Below are positions 1 through 5,983 of a stretch of 8,116 bases of DNA, piece after piece. This DNA is from an uncultured Chitinophagaceae bacterium. Lineage in GTDB: Bacteria; Bacteroidota; Bacteroidia; Chitinophagales; Chitinophagaceae. A program made the translations under genes and the position numbers. Within the stretch, counting starts at the first letter, position 1. Every line of letters begins with the position of its first letter. The stretch is taken from contig CAMPGT010000180.1 in the NCBI GenBank assembly GCA_946885665.1, positions 1 to 8,116 on the forward strand, written 5' to 3'. The notes beneath the pieces are model-generated. The model searched no databases. It was not told where the DNA came from and saw only the letters and a list, made by a program, of their open reading frames with translations.

Positions 1-1095
1 TGTAAATTTATCACTGATCGTTTGGTCAAGCGTTATCCTGCCGGTGTACCTGCCGAGTCCCGTATTAATAATCACTCCTTTCTGGTCAAAGGCCGAGCCG
101 GATATCGAATACCTGGTTTTATCGCTGCCGCCGCGTATTGCAACGTTGTATATCTGGATGACCCCGGTTTCCAAAACATGATCCTGCCAGTTTATTCCTT
201 CCACATTTTTATAATCGTCCAACGTTTTGCCATCTGCGAAATATGCAGGCGTTGCCCATGCCAGCGGATCAAGTTCCTGTTGATACTTAACAAACTCGTA
301 CGGGCTCATCATGGGTATTTGGTCGGGAGGAATTTGATAACCCAGCGAACCATTCAGCGTTACCACCGCCTTTCCGGGTTTGCCTCTTTTTGTTTGAATC
401 AATACCACGCCATTGGCGCCTCTCGATCCATATATCGCTGTTGACGACGCATCTTTTAATATGGTCATGGATGCAATCTCTTCAGGGTTTATGGTGGCAG
501 GATCAAGATTTTCAATCGGAAATCCATCCACAACATATAAAGGGGAGGTACTTTGCGTGAGTGAACCTGCTCCCCGGATCATGATATTGATACCACCTCC
601 CGGCTGGCCATCCACATTGTTTACCTGCACTCCGGCAACGCGCCCTGCCAACGCATCTCCGAACGACGCTACCGGCGCTTTCGCGAGGTCGTGCACATTT
701 ACATAACCCACAGATCCGGTCAAATCAATTTTCTTCACCGATCCATATCCAATTACCACTACCTGGTCCAGCGAAGAGGCCTCTGATTGCAGATCGATAT
801 CAATTCTCGCGCGGCCGTTGATGGCAATCGTTTGGCTTTTGTACCCGACAAAAGAAAACGAAACAGAATCGTTTGGTGATACACCAGACAAATTATAGCG
901 GCCCCCGGGATCCGTGGTTGTGACACGCTCGCTTCCCTTCAGCGCAACGGTAACCCCGTTCAGGGGTTGATTGTCTGTAGCGGACCGAACGACACCCGAT
1001 ACGGTTTGCGCCTCAGTGGTTGCACTGAACGCAAAAAAGAATGCCGTCAGTAATAAAGACAAAATTTTAAGATGGCGTAGCAGTTTTTTGGTCAT
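1..1095 (-). CDS. SusC/RagA-family TonB-linked outer-membrane protein, N-terminal part (cut by left edge)
   Basis: The reading frame starts at ATG 1095-1093 and stays open for 365 codons to the window edge; full family members have about 1000 residues. Visible in order: a Sec signal peptide (about residues 1-29, hydrophobic LSLLLTAFFFAF, cleavage near AQ30), a carboxypeptidase-regulatory-like domain (about 31-105, with SFVGYKSQ), the SusC linker with a TonB-box-like DQVVVIGYGSVKK (110-122) and DLTGSV, then the plug domain (about 125-240: AGRVAGVQV, IMIRGAG, PLYVVDGFPI, ILKDASSTAIYGSRGANGVVLI), and the start of the beta barrel. The family forms the outer-membrane pore that, with a SusD lipoprotein, takes up oligosaccharides or other nutrients using TonB energy. 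No STN domain precedes the regulatory-like domain, so this is not the type that signals through a FecR anti-sigma factor. A SusD gene is expected to the left but lies outside the window. The substrate is unknown. Confidence 0.97.
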   Translation of the reverse strand, partial: MTKKLLRHLKILSLLLTAFFFAFSATTEAQTVSGVVRSATDNQPLNGVTVALKGSERVTTTDPGGRYNLSGVSPNDSVSFSFVGYKSQTIAINGRARIDIDLQSEASSLDQVVVIGYGSVKKIDLTGSVGYVNVHDLAKAPVASFGDALAGRVAGVQVNNVDGQPGGGINIMIRGAGSLTQSTSPLYVVDGFPIENLDPATINPEEIASMTILKDASSTAIYGSRGANGVVLIQTKRGKPGKAVVTLNGSLGYQIPPDQIPMMSPYEFVKYQQELDPLAWATPAYFADGKTLDDYKNVEGINWQDHVLETGVIQIYNVAIRGGSDKTRYSISGSAFDQKGVIINTGLGRYTGRITLDQTISDKFT

Positions 1096-1219
1096 AAAAT
1101 TTAGTTTTGGCTATCCGGTTTTTGTTAATATTGCTATTTTCCCAAATTGCAGATTGAAGTTTAATGAAAGTCGAATTCGTCTTATTTTCGAAAAGTCGTG
1201 TAAGCCGTTTTAATGAGTG

Positions 1220-1283
1220 TTTATAGAATGACGCCGTCACCAATGCTCATAATAGTGCATGTGCCATTATAGAATTCTATAAA
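1220..1283 (-). promoter_or_regulatory. Inverted-repeat cluster in the susC leader (possible structured RNA)
   Basis: On the transcribed strand TTTATAGAAT (1283-1274) is perfectly complementary to ATTCTATAAA (1229-1220), enclosing 44 nt. Inside are a 7-bp hairpin, ATAATGG/CTATTAT with an 8-nt loop (1270-1249), and TGAC-GGC-GTCA (1239-1229, sharing one base with the outer stem). Together they could form a three-way junction about 125 nt upstream of the susC start codon. The same segment contains a perfect 16-bp DNA palindrome, TTATAGAATTCTATAA (1267-1282), so a protein-binding site is an alternative reading. The region is AT-rich, which raises the chance of accidental pairing. Confidence 0.35.
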
Positions 1284-1397
1284 ATTTTTTCTTATTTCCC
1301 CGAACATGCGCAATACAAGATCAGCCAGGAATGCATGTTCTGTTTTGCTTCGCTATTGCTTTTTTCTTATCGGTATTTTATCAGGAATCGTCTAAAA

Positions 1398-1431
1398 CGA
1401 ATCTATAACTTTTTTTTTCTTGTTTAGCAAA
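1398..1431 (-). promoter_or_regulatory. Candidate susC promoter (Bacteroidota type)
   Basis: On the minus strand a TAGATTCG element (1405-1398) matches the Bacteroidota -7 consensus TAnnTTTG except for one base, and TTTG (1431-1428) lies 22 nt upstream as a possible -33 element. The block TAGATTCGTT is repeated exactly in front of the hydrolase operon, at the same distance from the shared operator, which is the main reason to believe it. It implies a transcription start near 1394 and a leader of about 300 nt. Confidence 0.55.
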
Positions 1432-1438
1432 AAAAAGA

Positions 1439-1477
1439 TTTGCAAACGTTTGAAATGGTTATTCAAACGTTTGAAAT
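1439..1477. promoter_or_regulatory. Tandem LacI-like operators upstream of susC
   Basis: Two perfect 10-bp palindromes, CAAACGTTTG, lie at 1443-1452 and 1464-1473. Each is followed by AAAT, so a 14-nt unit is directly repeated with a 21-bp offset, two turns of the helix, which places both on the same face of the DNA. A CG-centred AAACGTTT-type dyad is typical of LacI-family regulators, though other regulators are possible. The sites lie upstream of the candidate -33 element, a position more typical of an activator than of a simple blocking repressor. The left copy, with its flank, is nearly identical to the site at 5915-5936. Confidence 0.7.
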
Positions 1478-1564
1478 CCTTTCAGCGAAATTATCAGCAA
1501 TCGCTTACTGCAATGCAGTTTCAATCAACGTTGCGGCGGCAATAACATCAAGTGTGAAATCACA

Positions 1565-2371
1565 TTAAAGTTTCAGGAACCGTTTTGCATTGCCCGACCG
1601 CAATAGTTCTTTGGCGGCAGCATCGGCTTCACTTTCTCTCAATGCTTCTATGCGCAGAAGACCTGTTACGTAGTCGAGAATCGGCGAGTGCGTGCCGAAG
1701 GCAAATCGTTCTTTGCCTTGTGTTTTGAGAAGAGTGCCCAGGTCAATCAATGTCCTTCCTGAAGTGTCTATCAGCACTTTTGCGTTTTTAAACAACGCTG
1801 CATCTGCTTCATCAAGTTTCATGCTGTTGGCCACATTGAGTATGATGAATTTTGCATCAGGAACTTCTTTTATAATCGGCAGAATATTTTTTAATGTCCA
1901 TTCGGGCTTTGGGGTGCCCACTACATAATCTATATCCATCCACGACCGCAGGCGGCTATCTGCCATACGATAGGTGAATGCAACGGGTACGTCCTGGTCG
2001 CGCGCTCTCTTTACCAACTCGATCAGCGAGGTATTCGTGATATCATAATCGTGATATTTGGGATACAGCCGGATGCCTTTCATTCCCAATTTTCCGATGC
2101 TGTTTTTCATGTCGTCGCGCCATCCTGCGTATATGGGGTTAATCACCGCAAACGGTACAAAGCGATCCCTGTAGCGACCCGCCGACTTTATCTCATCGTA
2201 AAGCTCCTGGTTAGCTGCCTGGGTATTTTTATAAAATATCCCGTTCATGCTGCTAATCACGGAAACGTCCACCCCAAACCGGTCCATCGTGGAACCCAGC
2301 GTTGCACAGGTATTGTGCTTAAGCTGCATGAAGGGCCAGTGGCCCACATAAGCATTTATATCAATCAACAT
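1565..2371 (-). CDS. Amidohydrolase-related TIM-barrel protein lacking the usual metal ligands
   Basis: This 268-residue protein has the fold signature of the amidohydrolase-2 (COG2159) family: an N-terminal IDINAY strand, MKGIRLYP (97-104), and FAFGTHSP near the C-terminus (223-230). At the positions where the canonical enzyme has the HxH pair it has N6 and Y8. The later histidine strands read AFTYRMAD (131-138) and LNVANS (178-183), and the usual metal-binding Asp after FxS is replaced by H228. From recall, proteins starting 'NAYxGHWPF' with this 'GTHxP' form a distinct subgroup. It may be metal-free, may bind metal differently, or may be a non-catalytic partner. It has no signal peptide: an in-frame stop at 2387-2389 leaves only five codons upstream of the ATG. 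The start overlaps the end of the preceding amidohydrolase gene by 11 bp, which suggests translational coupling and a shared complex. It is the last gene of the operon. Confidence 0.85.
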   Translation of the reverse strand: MLIDINAYVGHWPFMQLKHNTCATLGSTMDRFGVDVSVISSMNGIFYKNTQAANQELYDEIKSAGRYRDRFVPFAVINPIYAGWRDDMKNSIGKLGMKGIRLYPKYHDYDITNTSLIELVKRARDQDVPVAFTYRMADSRLRSWMDIDYVVGTPKPEWTLKNILPIIKEVPDAKFIILNVANSMKLDEADAALFKNAKVLIDTSGRTLIDLGTLLKTQGKERFAFGTHSPILDYVTGLLRIEALRESEADAAAKELLRSGNAKRFLKL

Positions 2372-3311
2372 TGCGACCTGCTTTCTTTAAAAGATTATTG
2401 TAATTGTCGAAGAAAACTTTCTTCTTCTGGGATTCAGTCAGTCCCGATGCCAATATTTTTCCAACGCTCTGGTAATAACAATTATCGGATGCGAAAAATA
2501 TACGGTCCTCGCCCAAATGCTCGACGGCGAAGTCGATCATATTTTCTGAATTGTTGCTGCCCGAGGTATCTACGTAGATGTTGGGATAATCTTTAAACAT
2601 TTTGCATTCGTATTCCCAATCGCCTCCTCCTCCTATGTGGGCGTATTGAAAAATACCTTCAGGATATCTCGTGGCAATGTCTATGAAATCTTCAGGGATC
2701 GAAGTGTTTGGCTGTTTATAGCCATTGTATTTCATGCGGTAACCTCCTACCCCAATCTGACATTCCGCATGCGAAAAAATAATCATCTTCAGGTCAATAA
2801 GTTTCTCTATGATAGGATAATACAGCGGATCGTTGATCTTTACCTGGTAATACAGTTCGCCTGTTCCAATCATACCCGCATCCGTGCAGCGCCTGATCTC
2901 TTCCAGCGACTCCTTCTTATAAGTAGGATTGAGAACAAACCCGCCTAACAGGTGGTCGGGATATTTTTTGATCGCCTTTATCGTTAAATCATTGTACTTC
3001 CTGAACTGTTCAGGCGTACCCGGCATTACGTCCAGGTATCTGGAGATCACCTGCTTGTCTATCGCAAGCCGCTCTCCGAAGTCCAATTGTTCCTCCGGGC
3101 TGTTATTGGTAAAATAAATATGCGCATGCGTATCAATCTTCCTGTATTTCTTCACTTCCTTCATCACATCATATTTCGGCCCGGGTGAAATTGCATCCTC
3201 TTTCCCGCTTTTTATCCCTGTGGAGGCTGCACTTTTGAGACGGCTTCCGATGATTAGGCCCGCTGCACCAGCCGCGCTCCGGGTAACAAATTTTCTGCGA
3301 TCAACATTCAT
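2361..3311 (-). CDS. Tat-signal amidohydrolase (metal-dependent TIM-barrel hydrolase, COG2159-like)
   Basis: The protein has 316 residues. A twin-arginine leader DRRKFVT (residues 4-10) followed by the hydrophobic AAGAAGLIIG predicts folded export to the periplasm. The mature part has the complete amidohydrolase-2 metal set as far as sequence shows: DTHAH (H62, H64), the β5-type histidine in IIFSHAE (H181), H225 in FQYAHIGGGG, and D276 in FFASDN. GTGEL (149-153) matches the family's GxGE strand. Family members hydrolyse C-N bonds or lactones or decarboxylate acids (ACMSD, pyrone dicarboxylate lactonase); the substrate here cannot be read from sequence. It lies 57 bp downstream of the aminotransferase gene and overlaps the degenerate amidohydrolase by 11 bp, so the two products are probably made in matched amounts. 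The start chosen places the RR motif five residues from the N-terminus. Confidence 0.92.
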   Translation of the reverse strand: MNVDRRKFVTRSAAGAAGLIIGSRLKSAASTGIKSGKEDAISPGPKYDVMKEVKKYRKIDTHAHIYFTNNSPEEQLDFGERLAIDKQVISRYLDVMPGTPEQFRKYNDLTIKAIKKYPDHLLGGFVLNPTYKKESLEEIRRCTDAGMIGTGELYYQVKINDPLYYPIIEKLIDLKMIIFSHAECQIGVGGYRMKYNGYKQPNTSIPEDFIDIATRYPEGIFQYAHIGGGGDWEYECKMFKDYPNIYVDTSGSNNSENMIDFAVEHLGEDRIFFASDNCYYQSVGKILASGLTESQKKKVFFDNYNNLLKKAGRNVD

Positions 3312-3368
3312 AAGCTTAATTTTTTGACATCTCCAAGAGATTTGAGGCTACCCCTGATTACTCTTCAT

Positions 3369-4766
3369 TCACGCATTTACAGATTTCCTGATCGACTCGG
3401 CATTCTTATGGATCTTTTCGATCGCGGATACGATGTAGTCCATATCCGATCTTGGACCGAGAAGCAGTTCCTGCATAAACCACACAGCTTGCTCGTTACA
3501 TAACTTATCATTCTGGGGACAATGATTTCTCTCCAAATACTTTCTGAAATCCAACATGTCCGCAGGATACATCTTTTTAAAATTTTTCGATTGAAAAGCG
3601 TTTTGCAAATAAGGTTTATCGTTTAACGTGGCATATCCGCGCGAGCAGGGAACGCCTTCCGCATTCAATGCCTTAATAAATGCGGTTCTTGACAGGCCCT
3701 TGAATTCATCTTGTTGATACCGGAAAGGAAAGATGTGAAACGCCGCCCGGGTAACGTGATCATAAAGTTTATACGGTTCAATACCGGGAATGTCATTGAG
3801 TTTCGATTGAAGGTAGGCGGCATTTTCGTTCCGGGTAGTCGTCTGCCCCTCCAGCCTTTTCAATTGCGCCAACCCAATGGCAGCCTGGTATTCGGTCATG
3901 CGCAGCTTGGTACCGAACATTGCCGGCCCCGAACCATATTTTCCAATCATACTGCCATGAGAGATGCCATAGTTGTGATACGAATAGCATCGATCCATAA
4001 ATTCCTCATCATCGCTCACAATTGCGCCGCCCTCGCCTATCGGAATATTTTTTGAATTTTGGAAACTGAAGCATCCCGCGTCGCCGAACGTGCCCATCTT
4101 TTTATGATTAATTTCTGCGAGCCAGGCCTGGCAGGCGTCTTCAACCACAACAAGGTTATGTTTTTTTGCAATTTGCATAATGCGTTCCATATCCGATGGC
4201 AACCCGGCGATGTGAACCGGTAAAATGGCGCGCGTGCGTGATGTAATTTTTTCTTCTATTTTATTTACATCCATCTGAAAAGTTTCAGGATCAGTGTCAA
4301 CAAAAACGGGCATGGCGCCCGCCTGAAGTACCGCCTGAGGAGTGGCGATAAATGTATAGGGAGGCACAATCACTTCATCTCCGCCGCCAACGTCCAAATT
4401 AACAAGGGAACAGATCATTGCATTCGTTCCATTAACCGTTGTTAGGCAGCGTTTGGCGCCAATGGTTTTGGCCCACTCATTTTCAAATTGGGTTACCACC
4501 TTTGAGCGCGACCACACACCACTTCGTAATACTTCCAGCACCGGCGGTTCATCCGTTTCGCGGTTCCATATCGGCCATTCGGACCACTTGGGTTTTTGTT
4601 TCGGATCCCAAACGGGGGCCCCTCCTAAAATTGTCGGCGTATTGATATCCCTGGCGTTCGAAAAAAATGCAGATACGGTGTTTATACCAAGGATCCCTCC
4701 GGCGCCGGTCAACAAGTTCTGTTTGATAAACCTCCTCCTTGAATCCTTTTTACCTGGCTTTTTCAT
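3369..4766 (-). CDS. DegT/DnrJ/EryC1/StrS-family PLP aminotransferase with a twin-arginine signal
   Basis: The 465-residue product is a fold-type-I PLP aminotransferase of the sugar/cyclitol class. Visible landmarks are GVWSRS (83-88), the phosphate-binding NGTNAM (112-117), PPYTFIAT (135-142), VVEDACQA with D210 to the pyridine nitrogen, CFSFQNSKN with the Schiff-base lysine K239, IGEGGAIV, and LRMTEYQAAIGLAQL (288-302). A late segment, CPQNDKLCNEQAVWF (416-430), resembles the 'CPxAE...E.AVW' motif I recall from the AHBA-synthase and inosose/ketosugar aminotransferase branch. The catalytic set is therefore intact. The N-terminus carries SRRRFIK (9-15) and a Gly/Leu-rich segment to about residue 36, a Tat signal, which is unusual in a family normally cytosolic. 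The length above the usual 370-400 residues is partly this leader. It is gene two of the operon, 36 bp after the first amidohydrolase. Expected chemistry is transfer of an amino group to or from a keto-sugar or keto-cyclitol; direction and substrate are unknown. Confidence 0.95.
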   Translation of the reverse strand: MKKPGKKDSRRRFIKQNLLTGAGGILGINTVSAFFSNARDINTPTILGGAPVWDPKQKPKWSEWPIWNRETDEPPVLEVLRSGVWSRSKVVTQFENEWAKTIGAKRCLTTVNGTNAMICSLVNLDVGGGDEVIVPPYTFIATPQAVLQAGAMPVFVDTDPETFQMDVNKIEEKITSRTRAILPVHIAGLPSDMERIMQIAKKHNLVVVEDACQAWLAEINHKKMGTFGDAGCFSFQNSKNIPIGEGGAIVSDDEEFMDRCYSYHNYGISHGSMIGKYGSGPAMFGTKLRMTEYQAAIGLAQLKRLEGQTTTRNENAAYLQSKLNDIPGIEPYKLYDHVTRAAFHIFPFRYQQDEFKGLSRTAFIKALNAEGVPCSRGYATLNDKPYLQNAFQSKNFKKMYPADMLDFRKYLERNHCPQNDKLCNEQAVWFMQELLLGPRSDMDYIVSAIEKIHKNAESIRKSVNA

Positions 4767-4802
4767 TAGAAGAGCAATTTAGTTTTACGAAGAAAGGCAA
4801 TA

Positions 4803-5759
4803 TTAAATTTTGAACAGCTTCCCGGCGTTCTCGCATAGTAATTTTCGCCTGATCTTTTGGTCCGACGATAGCTTTCTTATTTCAGCAATAATTTTCGCTC
4901 CTATGCATTTCGGTGCGGTGCCATCCACATCCGTGCAGTCGCTGCCGAAAAGCAATTTATCCTGGTGCCGTTTAATAAATTCACGGGCGTGGTCCTCATC
5001 CCTCGTTAACGCATTCAATCCTGAGCCGGCCGAAAGATCGCCATACACATTCGGATAATCGCTTAGTAGCCGGTCGGTGTATCCGCCCGCAGTAACTTTT
5101 GTTTTGGGGTACCTGATGGTTTTGTCGGTATCATTTTTTCCGATACTCGCCCACCAAAGCATGGAATGACCGATAAAATTGACCTTCGGAAATTTTTCAA
5201 GCATCTTATAAAAACGTTCGAAGCCGTAATTATACCTATGATACTCCCAATGCATTAACACGGGAACGTCGTATTCTTGTGCGAGGGAGTAGATCTTCTG
5301 CATTTCTGCAGAATCACATTCTATACCGAACTTCGATTCGCCGATAACTTTTCCTCCTTTTTTCAGATATGTTTCGATTTCGTCAATCGCGTTTGGCAGG
5401 TCGGGAACTTCGTTGCCACCGAATAAAAACTCCTTCGGGTATTTCTGCGCCAGCTCATAGCAGGATTCGTTACCCCATGCATCGGCCTGCAATCCATTTC
5501 CCTCGCCATGCAATGTGGACGCAGTATTGGCGGGACTGCCGGCTGGCTGAAGGATCGTTATATCAGCTCCCATTGTTCGCTGATGGGCAATCAATTGTTC
5601 ATTGGTTCTCCCGAGATAGTGTACATGCTGATGGATATCGATAATTCTTTCACTGTTCGTGGACGGCAAGCCTAGTCCTTTCAGTTTTAGAGAGGTGCCG
5701 GCCATTATAATACCGGTATGCTTTAAAAATGTAAGACGGGAAAGCTTTTGTTTGGTCAT
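4803..5759 (-). CDS. Amidohydrolase-family metal-dependent TIM-barrel hydrolase with a Tat-like leader
   Basis: The protein has 318 residues and is the first gene of the operon. The amidohydrolase-2 landmarks are present: IIDIHQHVH (H43, H45), VIGESKFG (138-145), VPVLMHWEYH (H170), NFIGHSMLWW (H198) and LLFGSDCTD (D274), ending in the family's C-terminal 'NAGKLF'. It is therefore probably an active metal-dependent hydrolase, lactonase or decarboxylase. The N-terminus reads SRLTFLKHTGIIMAG (7-21), matching the Tat motif S-R-R-x-F-L-K except that the second arginine is leucine; whether it is exported, and by which route, is uncertain. It is clearly distinct in sequence from the 316-residue amidohydrolase downstream, so the two are unlikely to be simple duplicates with the same role. 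No strong Shine-Dalgarno is seen before the ATG. The shared operator/promoter module and a leader hairpin lie just upstream. Confidence 0.92.
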   Translation of the reverse strand: MTKQKLSRLTFLKHTGIIMAGTSLKLKGLGLPSTNSERIIDIHQHVHYLGRTNEQLIAHQRTMGADITILQPAGSPANTASTLHGEGNGLQADAWGNESCYELAQKYPKEFLFGGNEVPDLPNAIDEIETYLKKGGKVIGESKFGIECDSAEMQKIYSLAQEYDVPVLMHWEYHRYNYGFERFYKMLEKFPKVNFIGHSMLWWASIGKNDTDKTIRYPKTKVTAGGYTDRLLSDYPNVYGDLSAGSGLNALTRDEDHAREFIKRHQDKLLFGSDCTDVDGTAPKCIGAKIIAEIRKLSSDQKIRRKLLCENAGKLFKI

Positions 5760-5810
5760 TTTTCCAGTTGTTAGGCACTAGCAGATTGAACGATCTTAGC
5801 TGAAGTTCTT

Positions 5811-5860
5811 AGAAAAGAACGCGATGAAAATCATTCATTTCTGAAGATGACGTCATCGCG
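5811..5860 (-). promoter_or_regulatory. Leader hairpin with T-rich tail (attenuator- or terminator-like)
   Basis: On the minus strand, 5860-5820 folds as an 8-bp outer stem CGCGATGA/TCATCGCG, a 4/2-nt internal loop, then a 7-bp stem ATCTTCA/TGAA-t-GAT with one bulged T, closed by a GAAA tetraloop. It is followed directly by TTCTTTTCT (5819-5811), the layout of an intrinsic terminator. It sits between the candidate promoter and the ATG at 5759, so it would be transcribed as part of the operon's leader. It could attenuate the operon, stabilise or structure the leader, or end read-through from the upstream sigma-factor genes. Confidence 0.5.
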
Positions 5861-5873
5861 GAGCCGTGCATAA

Positions 5874-5909
5874 CGAATCTAATGCTTTTTTCCCCTCACC
5901 TATCGCAAA
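5874..5909 (-). promoter_or_regulatory. Candidate promoter of the amidohydrolase/aminotransferase operon
   Basis: On the minus strand TAGATTCG (5881-5874) resembles the Bacteroidota -7 element TAnnTTTG, and TTTG (5909-5906) lies 24 nt upstream, rather long for a -33 element. The 10-nt block TAGATTCGTT is identical to that before susC, and its centre is 46 bp from the operator centre in both places. The implied transcription start near 5870 gives a leader of about 110 nt. Confidence 0.55.
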
Positions 5910-5914
5910 AAATC

Positions 5915-5936
5915 TTTGCAATCGTTTGAAATGGTT
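5915..5936. promoter_or_regulatory. LacI-like operator upstream of the hydrolase operon
   Basis: CAATCGTTTG (5919-5928) differs by one base from the perfect palindrome CAAACGTTTG found before susC. The 22-nt stretch 5915-5936 matches 1439-1460 at 21 of 22 positions, including the non-palindromic flank AAATGGTT. Only one copy is present here, against two before susC. The match between two separate promoters makes common regulation likely; no candidate regulator gene is in the window. Confidence 0.7.
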
Positions 5937-5983
5937 TTACTTTCCTGTGATTTTTGCTTGTAATTGTCGTTGGAATAACGGCG

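Larger units (their letters stand above)
1096..1564. other. 469-bp intergenic region: 3' end of the hydrolase operon and control region of susC
   Basis: No credible coding region is seen here. Read along the minus strand, the stop of the 1565-2371 gene is followed by weak dyads only (for example ACTGCAATGCAGT at 1507-1519, with no T-run), so no convincing terminator is visible. Then come two tandem LacI-like palindromes (1443-1473), an A/T-rich stretch, a candidate -7 element (1398-1405), a leader of about 300 nt with foldable inverted repeats (1220-1283), and the susC start. The last part also holds the short palindromes TTTTCGAAAA (1185-1194) and CGAATTCG (1172-1179), which I cannot interpret. 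Confidence 0.7.

Noticed and set aside
22..706. Open frames on the plus strand opposite susC, and similar plus-strand frames opposite the hydrolase and aminotransferase genes
   Set aside because: They lack recognisable domains and start signals and are antisense shadows of strongly supported minus-strand genes.
824..834. GCAATCGTTTG inside susC, identical to the core of the operon operator
   Set aside because: It lies in coding sequence for the conserved regulatory-like domain, lacks the AAATGG flank and the promoter block at 46 bp, and similar TCGTTTGG strings occur nearby in the same gene; probably chance.
1507..1519. ACTGCAATGCAGT as a terminator for the four-gene operon
   Set aside because: The dyad would need a loop of three or fewer bases and is not followed by a T-run on the minus strand.
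5846..5857. GATGACGTCATC perfect palindrome as a separate regulator site
   Set aside because: It is largely contained in the leader hairpin at 5820-5860, which explains part of the symmetry, and no second copy occurs before susC (TGACGCCGTCA at 1229-1239 has a different centre).
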